Origin: Pholiota molesta
Lineage: Eukaryota; Basidiomycota; Agaricomycetes; Agaricales; Strophariaceae
Length of the DNA: 64,000 bases
Assembly (NCBI GenBank): GCA_014925825.1
Contig: JACGCK010000223.1
Span: 1 to 64,000, forward strand
Direction of reading: 5' to 3'
Below are positions 32,748-45,652 of this stretch, piece by piece (position 1 is the first letter of the stretch; each line of letters starts with the position of its first letter). Below the pieces are notes generated by a model. It was not told the DNA's origin. It worked only from the letters and a program-made list of their open reading frames with translations, and did not search any database. The translations under genes were made by a program, and so were the position numbers.

Positions 32748-34516
32748 CCGCCAAGCAACCGCCCTCGATCACCATTGCCGATGCCGGTCACTTTCTATTT
32801 CTAGCTCCGGTTCCGGCGGTCCTTCCCCGGCCCTCTAGTTCCACTCCAACTCCAGTGAGGCGTACCATTCAATTTTTTTGGATCTAACACCCAGGCTGTC
32901 CATCACAAGTTATCATTTGGTTATCATAAAACTTTAACTATGCACCTACGTCCATCAGCAATCGAATGTGACTGAAAGGAGTCCCATTCTGTACAATATC
33001 TGGAATCCCATCACAATTGTTTTGGCATGGCCATATCTCCGCCGTCCGGTGGCAGCATTTTGACGTACATATAGTCTGATGTAGGGAAACATGTCATCCT
33101 CTACTCTTATCCTCTACTCTTATGGGAGGTCAGTTACATAGTCAACGCTCTTGCTGCATAAGTTTCCCCCAGCGCTCGTCGTTCGTCACCGTTCAGATGG
33201 TCGACGGAGGAGAATCGACCTAAAAGCAAATTGGCGGCGCTCGTACGTGTCATATCTGCCCTGTCAAAAGACAGATTGAATGGTTATGTTGAAGGCTGTG
33301 CGTGTTTCTTACAAAGAACAAAATTATCTTTGGGGGTCGTCGTACTACACAGGTATGTACTACATATCCTCCGACAATGCCGCTATCATCTCCGTCCCCT
33401 GCTGCACAAAAAATAACTTGAAACATGAACAAATCTACTCTCGGCATCTGCTTACCACTCGGTTTAGTGGTCGTACATCGCCGAAATGTGAACATTTGCT
33501 TGAACTCAATGTTCCAATCAACGTAGGGTTTTCTAATACACAGCACGCGAGTTGCAGTTGAGTTTGCAGAATAAGGATCGCCTCATCGGATCAGACGATC
33601 ACCGTAACGGATCACGGTGGAGCATTATAAGGAAGCAAAGCAACGAGGCAACGGGAGTGGGGTACAAATTTGGGGCTGCGGAGAACTGCGCAAGCAACGA
33701 TCGTACGAACGGATCAGAGGAAGCATCACTCAGTAACGTGCCACCAGAGAAATTTTTCGATGGTCCTCCGTGCTCGTATATCAGCTCACTAGGCAATGCA
33801 GATGAACTTAGGATGGAACAGCCATATCAATGAATTGAATCAAAAACCAAACGAACCCAGACAAAAAATTTGGATGGTCCTCCGTGCTCGTATATCAACT
33901 CAAGTATGTAGGCAATGCAAATGATAGATGGAACAGCAAATCATTCAACTCATTCAAAAAACCAAACCACTACAAAAGATACACAAAAAGATAATCCATC
34001 AGACAAACGCTAGTCTCGCTGCACCGATTCCCGGCGTGCCGTTGTGGGCTCGCCGTAGTATCGATCCAAACGTCCTCGAAACCCCGCGCAGCAAAGCGCA
34101 GGGCTATGTTCTCTGTATAACGAGATAGCGCGTATATCATCGAGCGGATTTAAAGAATGCGGCATTTGTAAAAATGCGAGACTCGGTCAGTTTCTGTAAA
34201 CAGATCCTGATTGAGTATGTTCTAAGGAGAACAGGATGGCTGCTGGCCAAAATTTATACCAGCGCGGATGGGTCCGTGCGCGGGTAAGTAGACACGTGAT
34301 TTGACCTGGTAATGGCGCACTGCGTCGATTGGCGCGCGCCGCGCTTGCTCTTCGAATTGACATGAACGCTGGCTCCGCTAGCTTATAAAAACTATCCAAA
34401 GAAAATGCTCAACTAAACAATTAATAACTGTACAGAACTACTGCTAACTTTCTTGATGCGCTTTAGGTGAGGTAAGCAATATCTTGGTCATTTTCAGTTG
34501 TCCACGCGCTCACAAA
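32748..34516. other. Intergenic region with a small duplication
   Basis: Promoter side of the NIPA gene, then about 1.5 kb with no supported gene. It contains the 114-bp duplication listed separately. Confidence 0.5.
33752..33985. repeat. Diverged 114-bp tandem duplication
   Basis: TGGTCCTCCGTGCTCGTATA occurs at 33761 and 33875. The rest of each unit aligns with small indels (GGCAATGCAGATGA against GGCAATGCAAATGA; AACCAAACGA against AACCAAACCA). Confidence 0.75.
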
Positions 34517-35533
34517 CTAATGAGCATCGCTTCCATCTACAGCAGACTGCGCAGTTCTCCCTTCCTCCCTCTGCGCCTTCCAATATTTATCTGAGAATCT
34601 CTTGAAGAGTTCAGGCGTAACGCGATATGTGGGACGCCCAGACTCCCTCCACTCCAGAAAGTAGTCGGTTTGAAAGAAGGATGCATGAAATGCAAACATC
34701 GTCTCCAGAAGCTCTGCGCTGAGAGGCTTTCTGTCTTGACGAACAGCGTAGCACTATATAGCAAACCAATCAATAACTCATCCTACAAGTTCCACGCTTG
34801 CACAGGGACTTACAGGGCCAGGAGAAAGTATCTGCCAACTTCGAGACGATCCTCAGTAAGCAGATAAACAAGTAAAGAGCTTGGAAAAATTCAGACGTAC
34901 TGGGTAGGTGCGAATCCACTCCCGGGTTCGATCCGCAGATACACCGCCGGCTGGTTATCTTCAGGCCAATCCTGCCCGCGAACCATCGTCGGGCTGTACA
35001 GAATAATCGGAATCGAATAGAGCACTGTGAATGGGCATAACTCTCCGTAGGTGAAGATGGGATGGGAAGGATCAAAGAATTCCGGCACGAAACGCGCCTC
35101 CGGTCCTGTGAAAGTGGGGCTGGAGCCCATGTTCACCTTTCCCGGACGAAGCTTCACGCCCCAGATCTGCGTGGACGACGTGGAAGAACCAGGAGAGGCG
35201 AATGGTCCACTCGGTATGAAACTTCCGGGCGCGCGCAGAGCGTTGGGATTGCGCCCATCTTGATATTTTGCGCCTGAGATAGAAGATGGACCGCGTGGAA
35301 TATTCTGGGTGGCGTTAGACCCCGACAGCGGCTCGCAAGAGCGCTTATGGGTCTTCCAGTGGGCGGTTTGACAGTCTTTGCTCTACAGGTTTGGTTCGAA
35401 GGTTTAAGGATGCCATCAAGTTCAACATCATACAAATTGGTAGACATACACAGTACGAAGTACTTTTGCATCTGGAGCAGAGTTTGAGATGGCTTTGGCT
35501 TTGGCATCGAGCACAGGCTTTACTAGCGTCCAT
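34517..35533 (-). CDS. MYND zinc-finger protein
   Basis: Exons 35533-35450, 35382-34901, 34838-34814 and 34753-34517 give 275 aa. The MYND finger (residues about 7-46) is complete across the first intron: CARCQSQSHLKLCSRCKSTS, then YCSKDCQTAHWKTHKRSC, with all eight Zn ligands. A Ser/Pro linker follows, then a folded C-terminal part (FTYGELCPFTVLYSIPIILY; LETMFAFHASFFQTDYFLEW). The 25-nt third exon (reading WQILSPGP) was chosen because only this acceptor keeps frame with the fourth exon. MYND fingers mediate protein-protein contacts, often with proline-rich partners. Basidiomycetes have many such genes of unknown role. No SET domain is present. Confidence 0.8.
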
Positions 35534-35799
35534 CACGACTCAGTATCAGCGTCGTCTCGGTGGAGATGACGGGGAGAGAGAGATAAGAATTAGCTTTGGG
35601 GGCACGCAGCACTTATCAATAAGTCCGGCCCTTGCCAGAAACGAGGCTGATCATGAGTCTTAATTTAAGCGCCCATAACGTACGTTCGACTCGCCCAGGC
35701 CTGATGTTAATAAACTTCATAAATTGATTGATTCGATTTTTTTACAGCAAATAGGCGCCTTTGTCTTTGTGACATAAAAAATGACCCAGTTTTAAATTC

Positions 35800-36592
35800 C
35801 TAAAGCTGGAGAACGTTTGGGACAACCTCAATCCAGTAACTAGCAAAGAAGGTAGACTGTTAGCCGACAATAGAAAGTCTGAGATACATGATGCACTTAC
35901 CCATCAGGGTCCAAAATAAACGCGATGTGCCTCATCTTTCCATCGCTAGGCCTCTTCTTGAACTGGACACCAAGCTTTTCAAAGCGTTCGCAGGCAGTCT
36001 CGACGTTTTCGACCGTGATGGCGATGTGTCCGAACCCGCGTCCGGGGTCTGAGTTACCGCTGGCGTAGCCTTGGAAGTTGGGGTCGCTTTCCGTGCCGTG
36101 GTTGTGGGTCAGCTCAAGGATGCCTAAATGGATTTTATTATCAGTAATTGTCAGTTGAAACTTTTGAAAGAGAATATCGATAGAACTGCTGACCTTCACG
36201 CGAGAAGCGCGTAGCTTCCTTCTCTTCGGCCGTCATCTCACGGCCATCGTGGTTGAAGGCCAGGAAATACAAGGTGAAATCAGAGAACTCCTTTTCTAGA
36301 CGTGATATCAAAGTTTAGATCATCCGATAGATCATAGTAGATAACCAGGAAATCACTAGAGAGAAGCTCCATCCCAATAATCTAACCAATCCAATTCATA
36401 GTCAGAGATATCGCATTGGGCAAATATTCGACAGAAGGTCTCACGTCTTGGTAGAAAGGGAGCGACACCTTGGGATCTTTGATCCGGAGCATGGTGTGGT
36501 TGAACTGTTCCAATGCAATAAGTGACTTTGCGCAGAACTCAACAAAGGATACTACATACCTTGAAGCTGGCTGTTTCTGCGGAGCGAGGCAT
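35800..36592 (-). CDS. GLO1: Glyoxalase I (lactoylglutathione lyase)
   Basis: Six short exons (36592-36560, 36504-36445, 36381-36357, 36295-36194, 36123-35901, 35839-35800) give 160 aa, a single-domain glyoxalase I. It converts the methylglyoxal-glutathione hemithioacetal to S-lactoylglutathione in the cytosol. Metal ligands are visible: His in [11 protein letters not shown], Glu in ILELTHNHG, His in GFGHIAITV and Glu in the last exon, [10 protein letters not shown]. Other matches are [33 protein letters not shown]. All splice junctions are GT-AG and keep frame. Confidence 0.93.
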
Positions 36593-38438
36593 GGTGGTGG
36601 GAGAGTTGAAGGAGAGTTGGCGACGGTGGGTCTGGAAATCTTGTCAGGAGGTTCGCATGACGCAATCCCACAGGGGCTATTTCCAGATAAGATAACTGTT
36701 ATCGCTTTTGCTAAGCACGAAGAGTAATAAGCGCCAACAGTGAGTATCATGCGAACTGATATCTGCTCCGAAGGGCATTTAGGCGCTGGCAGATCTGGGT
36801 AGATCTTTACGTTAGAATGCGCCGTAGAAGGGTCGGCAAAAATCACGGCCGTGGACTTGCCGCGGATGTCTGTGTCATTTTCTGTCGGCGCTTGAAGTGC
36901 TTTGCTTCATCAAACTCGTTGAACTTGAACGTGAATGTTGGTTTCAAACAGCTGGCCACTCATTGCAAATCTTCTTTGTCAGGCCATTTCTGCCTCTGTA
37001 TTATCCCTTGTCTTCTTTTTTCGCAGGTGCCTTGCTCACCCTCAGAGGCAAAAATGCTGCTGTTCTATGTCATTTCTTCCAGAGTTCCGAGCTGGATAGC
37101 CTTCCAGGATCGCTGGCCATTGAATGTCGAGCTCTTTTCTTTGGATATACATCTGGCAAGGGGCCAATCGTCTATAAATCGGAAAGGATGTCACAATCGA
37201 GATGGCATCTGGATCCGGAGCAGCGCTAATAGAAGGCTCTTATACTCCTCGATGACTAGCATAGCTTTCGGTATGGAAGCCGGAATTCTTGACCGAGGGG
37301 GCCTTGAATCGTCAATAACTTGTGTTTTTTGAACATGGGAAAAAGTGACACGACTTTGGGTATATGCTTTCGATACAACAATTTATACACCTGGCACATA
37401 CTTGTTTTCTGCCACCAGCGCTTGATGTCTTTTATCACATCGAGAGCTTTTGGAAAGAGCATGTACATGAATGTTCGAACGACGTCTATGTCCAACCTGT
37501 CCGTGGAACAGACCGATGTCGGCTGCTGAATCACATTCCGTATCTGCTTTAAAATCATGTCGTCGGTAATGCTGCTTCTGTTCTCATGAACTTGTGAAGG
37601 GCCCTTCAAGGTGGCGTTTTGGTGCCTACTAAGCGCCACGGAATGTAGTCGCTAATGTACTGCTATGCAGACGTACATCTTCGCTCTCTGACAAGCTCGA
37701 ACTGCTTCTCAAAGAATGTCCCATGTCGGGATGGAACTCGATGACTGTGCACTGCTTTCGATCGAGAGGGCCATGGATCGACCAGCAACCTCTGTTATCT
37801 ACATATTTCCTCTATTCTGGCGCAGTCGTACCTTAACATGCGAAGAAAATGATACGATTCTTGGTCCACCTCTCCGATTTAACATCCTCTACACCTGTCA
37901 CATACGTGAAATACCCAGACACCGACAAGACATTGGGGTGTGGTTCTGCGCTTTCGGACTGGTGCCCGAGATGCCCGGCGCGTTGACAGCGATGGCACGA
38001 AGGCTGGCCGCGATCGAGCATAGCGCATCCGACGACATACGATTCGGCCGGGGTTGGGTTACGCACGGCTCTCGTTCTTTGGACAAACTTCTGCGTTTTC
38101 GCGTCGATGCTCAGATGAAGATATTGGACTGGGAGGTATGTTATTCTCGAATCAAAAGACATGCCTAATTATCGAACAGTGTACAACCTATGTTTATGGC
38201 TAACAGGTATTTATTTATAGACCCCATTTTCACGTATACTGTCATCCTCGTCATTGGGCGTGGTGGCGGCTGGGTGGCGGACATCTCGGACATTGCAAAG
38301 GGCGCCATATTGTAAAGTCGATCGACTGGGGACAGGATTTCTGAAGTATAAAGGCTGAGTATATTCGAATCATGGCCGTCAGGATTTCTTCCCTTTCTTC
38401 TCATAAACTTTCACAGAAACAGCAGAAACAAGATAAAG
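36593..38438. other. Long intergenic stretch, no supported gene
   Basis: Several frames of 100-170 codons on both strands show no family resemblance, no convincing splice partners and no repeats of note. A short similar string (CTACACCTGTCACATACGTG near 37889; TACACCTGGCACATACTTG near 37386) may mark an old duplication. The right end must contain the promoter of the ferritin-like gene. Confidence 0.4.
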
Positions 38439-39572
38439 ATGCGCTATTCATTGTTCTCCTCCATCGCTCTTGCGGGCCTCTCAATTCGTGCAACAGCGGC
38501 TTCGCCAGTGGAGAAGCGTCAAGGCATCGACGGTTCGTACAACCACAACGCTTCGTAATCCATGTTCCGGGACTGATGGATATTCGTTTAGATGTCACCG
38601 TGTTGAACTACGCGCTGACGCTGGAGCACCTCGAGCACAACTTCTACAAGGAGGCCTTACAACGATTCGACCAGAAGGCGTTCTTGGATGCTGGGCTGCC
38701 CGCCTTCGCACGTGGGCGCTTCGAGCAAATCGCGGCCCATGAGGCGACGCATGTGCAGTTCTTGAGCACGGCGTTGGGCGATAAAGCGACTCAGGCGTGC
38801 ACATATAGCTTGTATGTCGTCTTCTGACATTTGTTGGTAGGCGGAATATTTTCTGATTGTCCGCGTAGCCCTTATACGGACCCGAAGTCGTTTGCTGCTC
38901 TTAGCCAAGTCCTCGAGGGTGTCGGTGAGTCTTTTTGCGAATTGTCTTTTGCGAACGCGTTGTTAACTCGAAATGAATAGGTACATCAGCCTACACGGGC
39001 GCTGCGCGTTTCATTAGCAACAAGGACTACCTGACGGCGGCCGCTAGCATTCTGGCTACCGAGGCCCGCCATGACGGCTGGGTAGCATCTGCCGCCAATA
39101 AATTTGGCGGCTGGAGCGGTGCATTTGATGTGCGTGTTCACACCACATTACATCTTGCGCGACGATGGTTGAATTTCATGGATAGGTTCCTCTCGGCTTC
39201 AACGAGGTTTACACGCTGGCGGCTCCTTTTATAACTGCTTGCCCTTCAACGAACCCCGCTCTCCCAGTTCGTGCGTACCCCTCGCTCACTCTCCAGAGCC
39301 CTGTCCCAGGAAAGACGGTCCAAATTGTTTGGAAGGACAACAACTCCATGGGTGCTACCCATATCGCATTCTTCACGGGACTCAACACCATCTTCGTTGC
39401 TATCACAGATAATACGGTCAGAATTCCAGAGAACATACTTGGCACGGTATATGCTGTTGCTACGACGAGCGATGGTACGGCCGACGATTCGACCATCGTT
39501 GCTGGTCCTGCTATCCTCGCGTTTGAGACCAACTCAAGTAACCAATTGATTTACGCAGGCCAGATGAACTAA
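38439..39572 (+). CDS. Secreted ferritin-like (Rds1-type) protein
   Basis: Exons 38439-38532, 38592-38811, 38869-38924, 38981-39129 and 39186-39572 give 301 aa. A signal peptide (MRYSLFSSIALAGLSIRATA) is followed by a KR processing site. The ferritin-like four-helix domain follows: LNYALTLEHLEHNFYKEAL, RFEQIAAHEATHVQFLSTAL, ILATEARHDGWV, with the paired E...EH..F and H-E..H residues of the family. The C-terminal ~120 residues form a separate, probably beta-rich domain (VPGKTVQIVWKDNNSMGATH). Related fungal proteins (S. pombe Rds1, fungal Ferritin_2 domain) respond to stress and nutrient limitation; their chemistry is not established. Splice joins (CTYS-FPYTDPKSF; GVG-TSAYTG) are clean. Confidence 0.88.
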
Positions 39573-40348
39573 GTCTAGCAAAGAAACCGAGTATTTCTCA
39601 TCTTTAACTCTCTTTTCGTTCATTCTTTACATGCCTGTCTTTTGTGACACCTTCGTTCGTCCGTACGATATGGCGACTTTGATACTTACTGTCTTTTCTT
39701 TATTTACGCTCCTTTTCCTCCACGGACACCCTCACTTTCTCTCTTTATTGCGACAATAGAAATAAGAATATTCTCTGAGCTGTGGATTTTGCAAGTCCGC
39801 GACAAATATGGAAAGATTACTGCGCCACACGATAATCTAAATATAGTAAATGAATTGATGCTCGGTATAAAAGGCAAAAAACTTGCAGTAATATTGCCGT
39901 TGCGTCAGCAAATGTTCTGCGGAAAATACCAATGCTTCAGAGCGCCGGCCATGCCAGTTCTTTAGACAGATATAGCCCTCAGTTTTCACTCGTTCTCACA
40001 CGATAGGCGACACATGGTAACCTGGCCTGAGCCTTGAGGCATCGGACTTTGCAAAATGGCGACATTTGCATCACATAACCTGTCTCTATCGATCTATTAT
40101 ATCGTACTCATCTCTTTATCGTTGGACGAATGAGTTGCAGGGCTTACTTCTAGGCGTCGTTCTCGGGCGACAATTTAGAGTGGAAGGCTCTGCACCGCCA
40201 CGCAAAGTGGGCCAAAAGATCACGTGGGAGTATATAAGTGATGCTGACTCGGGATGGCGCGAAACACAGCTCTTTCTCTTACACATCCGGCCATCGATCT
40301 GCGCACATTCCCTCGGTATCTTCCCGACTACTACCACCACAGACAGCT
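39573..40348. other. Intergenic region
   Basis: 3' flank of the ferritin-like gene and promoter of the RBR ligase gene. A TATATAAG sequence at about 40231, some 118 bp before the RBR start codon, could be a core promoter. No gene found. Confidence 0.45.
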
Positions 40349-42813
40349 ATGGCCTCCGATTACGACATTTCTGACGACGATGGCGAGTACTACGACGACG
40401 AGGAGATGATAGACGGCACCCAAGACGAGGAGGACGGTGAGTGCTCCATGCCACCCGGCCTGCATCCCGAGCTCCATTACTCATCAATTACCGGCCTACC
40501 TGCGGTGCAGACTCCACGGACGAGATGGACATGGACAACTACGGCGACGACTTCAAGGTGGCGGCGAAGGGCAAGCGCAAACCGTACGAGGTCGACTACG
40601 AGTCGCTCAGTCAGCAGGCCGTGGAGAAGCTCATGCAGCGCGACGTGGACCACATATGCGGGATCTTTGGCGTCGAGGTGAGTCTTCGTTCTGTGCTCGT
40701 CTTGCAGCCTGGACTAGGAGCGGGTCGGGATGCCACCCGAGAGGTGCTGGGGTCGCCTGGGATGCCGGGGATTCATCTATCTAGCGGGGACATGTGATGT
40801 CTTTGAGACTGCAGATAGCATATCTCAATGTCTGCAGAGCCCATGAGCTTGTCAGAACCCACCAGATAAATGAATTTTTCTCTGCCGGTCAGTCCTGGGA
40901 CCGAGGCAGCCGTGTCTTGGTCCTGGCTGCAATCAGCACATGTCTGCAAAAAATGTCGCCACCGATGCTAATACAATTTCCCGCAGCCCGATACAGCAAG
41001 TTTATTGCTGCGACACTCGAAGTGGAACAAAGAGAAGCTTATCGAGAATTATATGGACAATGCGAACGGCGTGCTCGTCGCGGCCGGGGTGATCCTGCCA
41101 GAGCCTGCCGAAACGTCGACGCGCACACACAACCTCGCCTCCGCCTCGTCGAGCCAGCAAGCCGCCCGCCGCCCAGCCACACGGGGCTCCAAGCTCCTCG
41201 GGCTCGCCTCGGGCTCGAAATCCGGCGCCAAATCGCCCTCGCCGCCCAAGCCCATCTCGCGCACGCCCTCGCGGAAGGCGGACGAGCCGTTCGTGTGCCA
41301 GATCTGCTTCAACGACGCCCCGGACCTGCCGTCGCTCGCGCTCGACTGCGAGCACGCGTTCTGCACGGACTGCTGGACGGACTACGTGACGGCGAAGGTG
41401 CGCGACGAGAGCGAGCACGCGCTGCGGTGCATGGCGGAGGGCTGCGCGCTCGTCGCGCCGGACGCCTTCGTCCGCGCGATCCTGCGCGCCCCGCCCGCCC
41501 CCGGGACGGGCGCGGAGGAGCAGCAGGCGAAGGAGCGGACGTGGGAGCGCCTGCAGGAGCTGTTCGTGCGGCACTTCGTCGCGTGCAACGCGCACCTCAA
41601 GTTCTGCCCGTACCCGTCGTGCACGAACACGGTGTCGTGCCCGTCGGCGGCGTCGAAATCCAGTCTGGCGACGATGGTGCCCATCGTGTCGTGCGGCGCA
41701 CGCGGTATCGGTGGGCAGGACACGGCGTCGATGTCGTCGAGCCAGCTGTCCGTGAATGGGCTGGGTCTTAAGGGCAAGGAGCACAAATTCTGCTTCGGGT
41801 GCCCGATCGAGAGCGATCATCGGCCCGTTATCTGCAATGTCGCCAAGATGTGGCTCAAGAAGTGCCGAGACGACAGCGAGACGGCAAATTGGATCAAGAG
41901 CAACACCAAGGAGTGCTCGCAGTGCCAGAGCACTATCGAGAAGAACGGAGGCTGCAAGTGCGTTTATTTTTAGATGCTTTATTTTGGTGCTGTGGATGAG
42001 ATGCTTATAATTTTGGCCTTTTTTTTTAATAACCTCAGCCATATGACTTGCAAGAAGTGCAAACACGAGTTCTGCTGGGTGTGTATGGGGCCATGGAGCG
42101 AGCACGGCACGGCGTGGTATTCTTGCAATCGATACGACGAAAAGACCGGCGTGGATGCGCGCGACCAGCAGAGCAAGAGCCGCGCATCCCTCGAGAGATA
42201 TCTTCACGTGCGTGCTTCCTCTTCTCCTTCCATCTTTTCGTGCGGCCTCCCTTTGTGCTAACGCCATTGCTGCGATACAGTACTACAACCGATGGGCGAA
42301 CCACGAACAGTCGGCGAAGCTCGCGCTCGATCTCTACGCGAAGACGGAGAAGAAGATGGAGGAGATGCAGATCACTTCGGCGCTGACGTGGATTGAGGTG
42401 CAGTTCATGAAGAAGGCGGTCGAGGAAGTCGACAAGTGCCGCATGACGCTCAAATGGACGTACGCCATGGCGTATTACCTTGCCAAAGGAAACGAGAAGG
42501 ACTTGTTCGAGGATAACCAGAGGTGAGATCCCGCCGTGTATTGGAGCACTATCAAATCACTTACATTACTGACTAAATTTTTGTGTCGTGTGATAGGGAT
42601 TTGGAGAGAGCCGTCGAAGATCTTTCCGAGCTGCTCGAGTCGCCAATCGAGGCGGAGAATATCCCGACTCTGAGGCAGTCCGTCACGAACAAGACGGTGT
42701 ACGTCCAGAAGCGAAACGAAATCGTCCTCGAGGACACCGCCCAAGGATTCCTGGACGGCCGCTGGACGTGGAACGTCGCTGTTGAGGGCTTCGATGCGCC
42801 CGATGATGTATAG
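40349..42813 (+). CDS. Ariadne-type RBR E3 ubiquitin ligase
   Basis: Exons 40349-40436, 40511-40677, 40987-41957, 42039-42207, 42281-42522 and 42597-42813 give 617 aa. Order of parts: acidic N-terminus (ISDDDGEYYDDEE), a UBA-like region (ASLLLRHSKWNKEKLIENYM), RING1 (CQICFNDAP...CEHAFCTDCW), IBR (FCPYPSCTNTVSC...KFCFGCPIESDHRP), RING2 (ECSQCQSTIEKNGGCNHMTC, ending CKHEFCWVCMGPW) and the Ariadne helical domain (WIEVQFMKKAVEEVD). The Cys in NGGCNHMTC is the position of the ubiquitin-accepting residue in this class. RING2 is only completed by the splice at 41958/42039. The unspliced frame loses NHMTC. The 309-nt intron before exon 3 is the longest in the window. Ariadne ligases act with cullin-RING complexes in cytosol and nucleus. 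Confidence 0.94.
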
Positions 42814-43305
42814 ATATATACGGTCGTTGTTCTGTCTGCTCTATCCTACCTATTACTACCGCCATCCCTATTTATCCGTTTACTTCCTCCTGAGCACACT
42901 GACCTTGTACATTCTCACATACACACTCATACATCTACCACTTACTGTTGTCGCGTACTGTTGCTCTTAACCTGCCCCCCGTTTTTGTTTAGCCATCCAT
43001 CGTCTGTTGCTGTGAAATCCCAGATTTATATTTTTGAGGCTTTTACTTCGCCTTTCTGGTAGAAAATACGCACGATCACTACTCGTGCTAAGATTCTAAG
43101 TACATCCCTCCTGGTGATGCTGTAGATCGAGAGTGTAGCCTTCATGCTCAGTCAGTCGAATGCTATCGAATGGCGTACAGAGTTATTTATAGAACATCCA
43201 GCGTCGACCGTCGTTCTCTGGCACGACAGTATACGTCCAGTAAACATCCAAGTAACCGAGTAGCAAAATTACAGCAGAAACAGAACACAAGTCATACACA
43301 CTTCA
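42814..43305. other. Convergent 3' flanks
   Basis: The RBR ligase (+) and the exonuclease (-) end toward each other here. AT/CT-rich sequence without a gene. Confidence 0.5.
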
Positions 43306-45652
43306 CTACTGCTTGATCCCAAGGAAAAGCAACCCTCTCCGCGCAAGCTCCACCGCCTCCTCCAGATCCCGCCCATCCGTCGCCGACCACGTCAGGCCCA
43401 GCGGGCGGATCTCCTCCGGCGTGCGCCCGCTCTTGAGCGCGCTCTCAAAGGCGCTCTTGCGGACGTTCAGGAGCGACATGCGCCGGGGGTCCGAGTGCCC
43501 GGTGAAGATGACCAGGGCGGTGCGCGGCGGCAGCGCGGCGTGTACGGCGGCGAGGTGCTTGTTGAGCGCGCTGAGGATGGGTGCGAGTTCTTCGGCGGAG
43601 GGCGGTGCGGGTACGGTTGGATTTGGTAGTGGCGTTTGCGGTTGCTGGTCTGCGGTTGCCTTCGGGGTCACCCCTGCGAACATACATCAGTCAGAAGTAG
43701 CCCCAAAACAATTTGGAAAAGCGACTCACATCCAAGCGTGTGCGCGAGCGCCATGAACCGCCCAAACACGAACTGATGCGACGGCAGCACATTCACCAAG
43801 CCCTCAAGCACCTCCTCGTCCGTCTTGCACCCAATCGCCGTCGTCGCCTTCGCGCCGTGCATCACCCCGGGGCTCCCGTGGTCGACCACCGCGCTCTTCA
43901 CCCCGCCCGCGCCGCGCCCCGTCGACCGCGCCATGCGCTCGAAGATCGCCTCGTAGTCGATCTTGAACTCGCCGAACCCGGGCCCGTTCTCGAGCTTCTT
44001 GCGCAGGAGGTCCACGCAGGCACGCGCGTCCTCCTCGGGGTCGTGCCCGCCCTCGCCGCGCGCCTGGATCTCGCGCCCGCACCATTTCTTCGTGAGCCAC
44101 GCGAGGCCCGGCTTCAGGGGCCGCCCGCGCGGGTGGTGGTAGAGGAGTGCGGTGTCGATGCACCGCGGGTGGCAGATTTTGAGCGCTTTGAGGTCGGATT
44201 CGAGCGAGTGGCCGAGCAGGACGGGTGTGGCGGGAGGCGCGTCGGTGTTGCTTTTGGAGGTGGTGGAGAAGGGGTTGGCGGCAGGTGGGGAGAGTAGACG
44301 GAGGATGTGGGCTTGGACTTGAGCGAGGGTGGTCGTGATAGGGTTTAGCTGTTCCGCAGTTATTCCTGACCACCTATCAATTAACACGATCAGACATAAT
44401 TAATAGTGAAGACGAAATCAAAAAATTACCTTGTCAAGTAATCGAGAATAGGTTTCGATGGTTTAACCAGCTGGTCATAAACGACGATTCCAGAAATGAA
44501 GTCAATTACGCAAACTCGCGTTAGCTCTTTTCCATCCTCGGTTATACACTAAAAATATCGTTAGATATTGGGCGCCAGAAACGAACATTTCCACGCACCA
44601 TTTCGCAATCGATGGCGTATATCTTCTGATTCGCCTTGCTCTCGTTCGTCGCAGGCTCCGGGGTCTCCACCCACCCTGGCGGTTTCTCAAACACGTCTGC
44701 CATATAGGATGGTATAGGATAATCGTTTTCAATCATTTGTTCCAGGGAAAGTAAATATTGCATCGGGTCCGACTTGTTGATCTCTGCTGCGCACAGAATA
44801 AGTATATAGGGCAGGAAGTGGGGCGAGGAAGGCTTACATTGTACCCTCTGTGTCAACCGACGCTTCTTCTCCTCGCCACTAATCGGACCGGTGAAGAACG
44901 AACTGAGCACGCTGTGCATGCGTGTCTGGTCCCCAGGCGCCCGTGTCGGACACGCGTGGCTGAACGTGCTTGCGATGAAGGGTATGTTCGCTGCGCCGCT
45001 AGCCACATCAGCAGGCGAGATGAGGGGTATCGAGAGTGGCAAGTTCGGGTTGGCGGTAGCGGAGGTGGGCAGCGGCGGCAATGAGAGTAGTTCCGGCGTC
45101 AGGCCAGGTACGAGCAGTGCCACAACCTTTTGGATCATATTGCTGTTCTGTGAGGTTGAATTAGCATCGATATTAGTTTGAAATGGCGCCACGCACGTCG
45201 ATACGGAGCCAATTTGGCGGTGGTGCGTCCGCTATAAGATGCAGTACCAAATCGCGAACATCCTATGAAATGTCAGATTCCAAGCTTCCTCGCAATATGT
45301 CCAGCACGCACATCGATAGCAATTGCATTGCTGCGTTTCACAATCTCTGTATTCGAGTACATGAATCGGGGGTGGGAGGTCTGCATAAGCGAGGGAAGTC
45401 AGCAGGTGAGGGTGGAGACCAAGCAGGAATTGGCATGGCTTTCCTGCGATCAAATAAGGGTCACAAGGGAGAGATACACACTTGGACTCGGGCTTCCACT
45501 CGTCCTGCCTTTTTCTTCTTCCTCTTCTCCACTTTTGTCCATTCGCCCGTGCTGGTGTCCGTATCAACAACCGTGCTCACGGTCTTGACCTTTTTCGTCG
45601 TGCTCTGCACATCCGCGTCTGCGGGTGTCATTTCTGCTGCTCCGCGCTTCAT
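43306..45652 (-). CDS. Rex-type DEDD RNA 3'-exonuclease
   Basis: Exons 45652-45482, 45380-45312, 45262-45197, 45147-44838, 44786-44599, 44548-44430, 44373-43730 and 43673-43306 give 644 aa. The N-terminus is Lys-rich (KRKKKKAGR). The exonuclease domain has ExoI YAIDCEMC (created by splicing at 44598/44548), Exo[17 protein letters not shown] and Exo[17 protein letters not shown], i.e. the DEDDh set. FNxP-like and WSGITAEQL blocks are as in Rex1/REXO1 family members, which trim 5S rRNA, tRNA and other 3' ends in the nucleus. The C-terminal ~190 residues are Ala/Pro-rich and less conserved. Reading past the GT after DCEM would give DCEMV, but the splice to [17 protein letters not shown] is needed to restore the domain. 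Confidence 0.9.

Noticed and set aside
34060..34130. A second Helitron 3' end (GCGC hairpin near 34085-34110)
   Set aside because: The hairpin needs a bulge and no CTRR end follows at the right distance.
37833..38162. A CCHC zinc-knuckle protein on the minus strand (CHRCQRAGHLGHQ)
   Set aside because: The fourth ligand is missing, the frame is isolated and no retroelement motifs are nearby.
41002..42267. 421-codon antisense frame across the RBR ligase gene
   Set aside because: It overlaps the well-supported RBR exons, is Arg/Ala/His-biased as expected from third-position GC bias, and matches no family.
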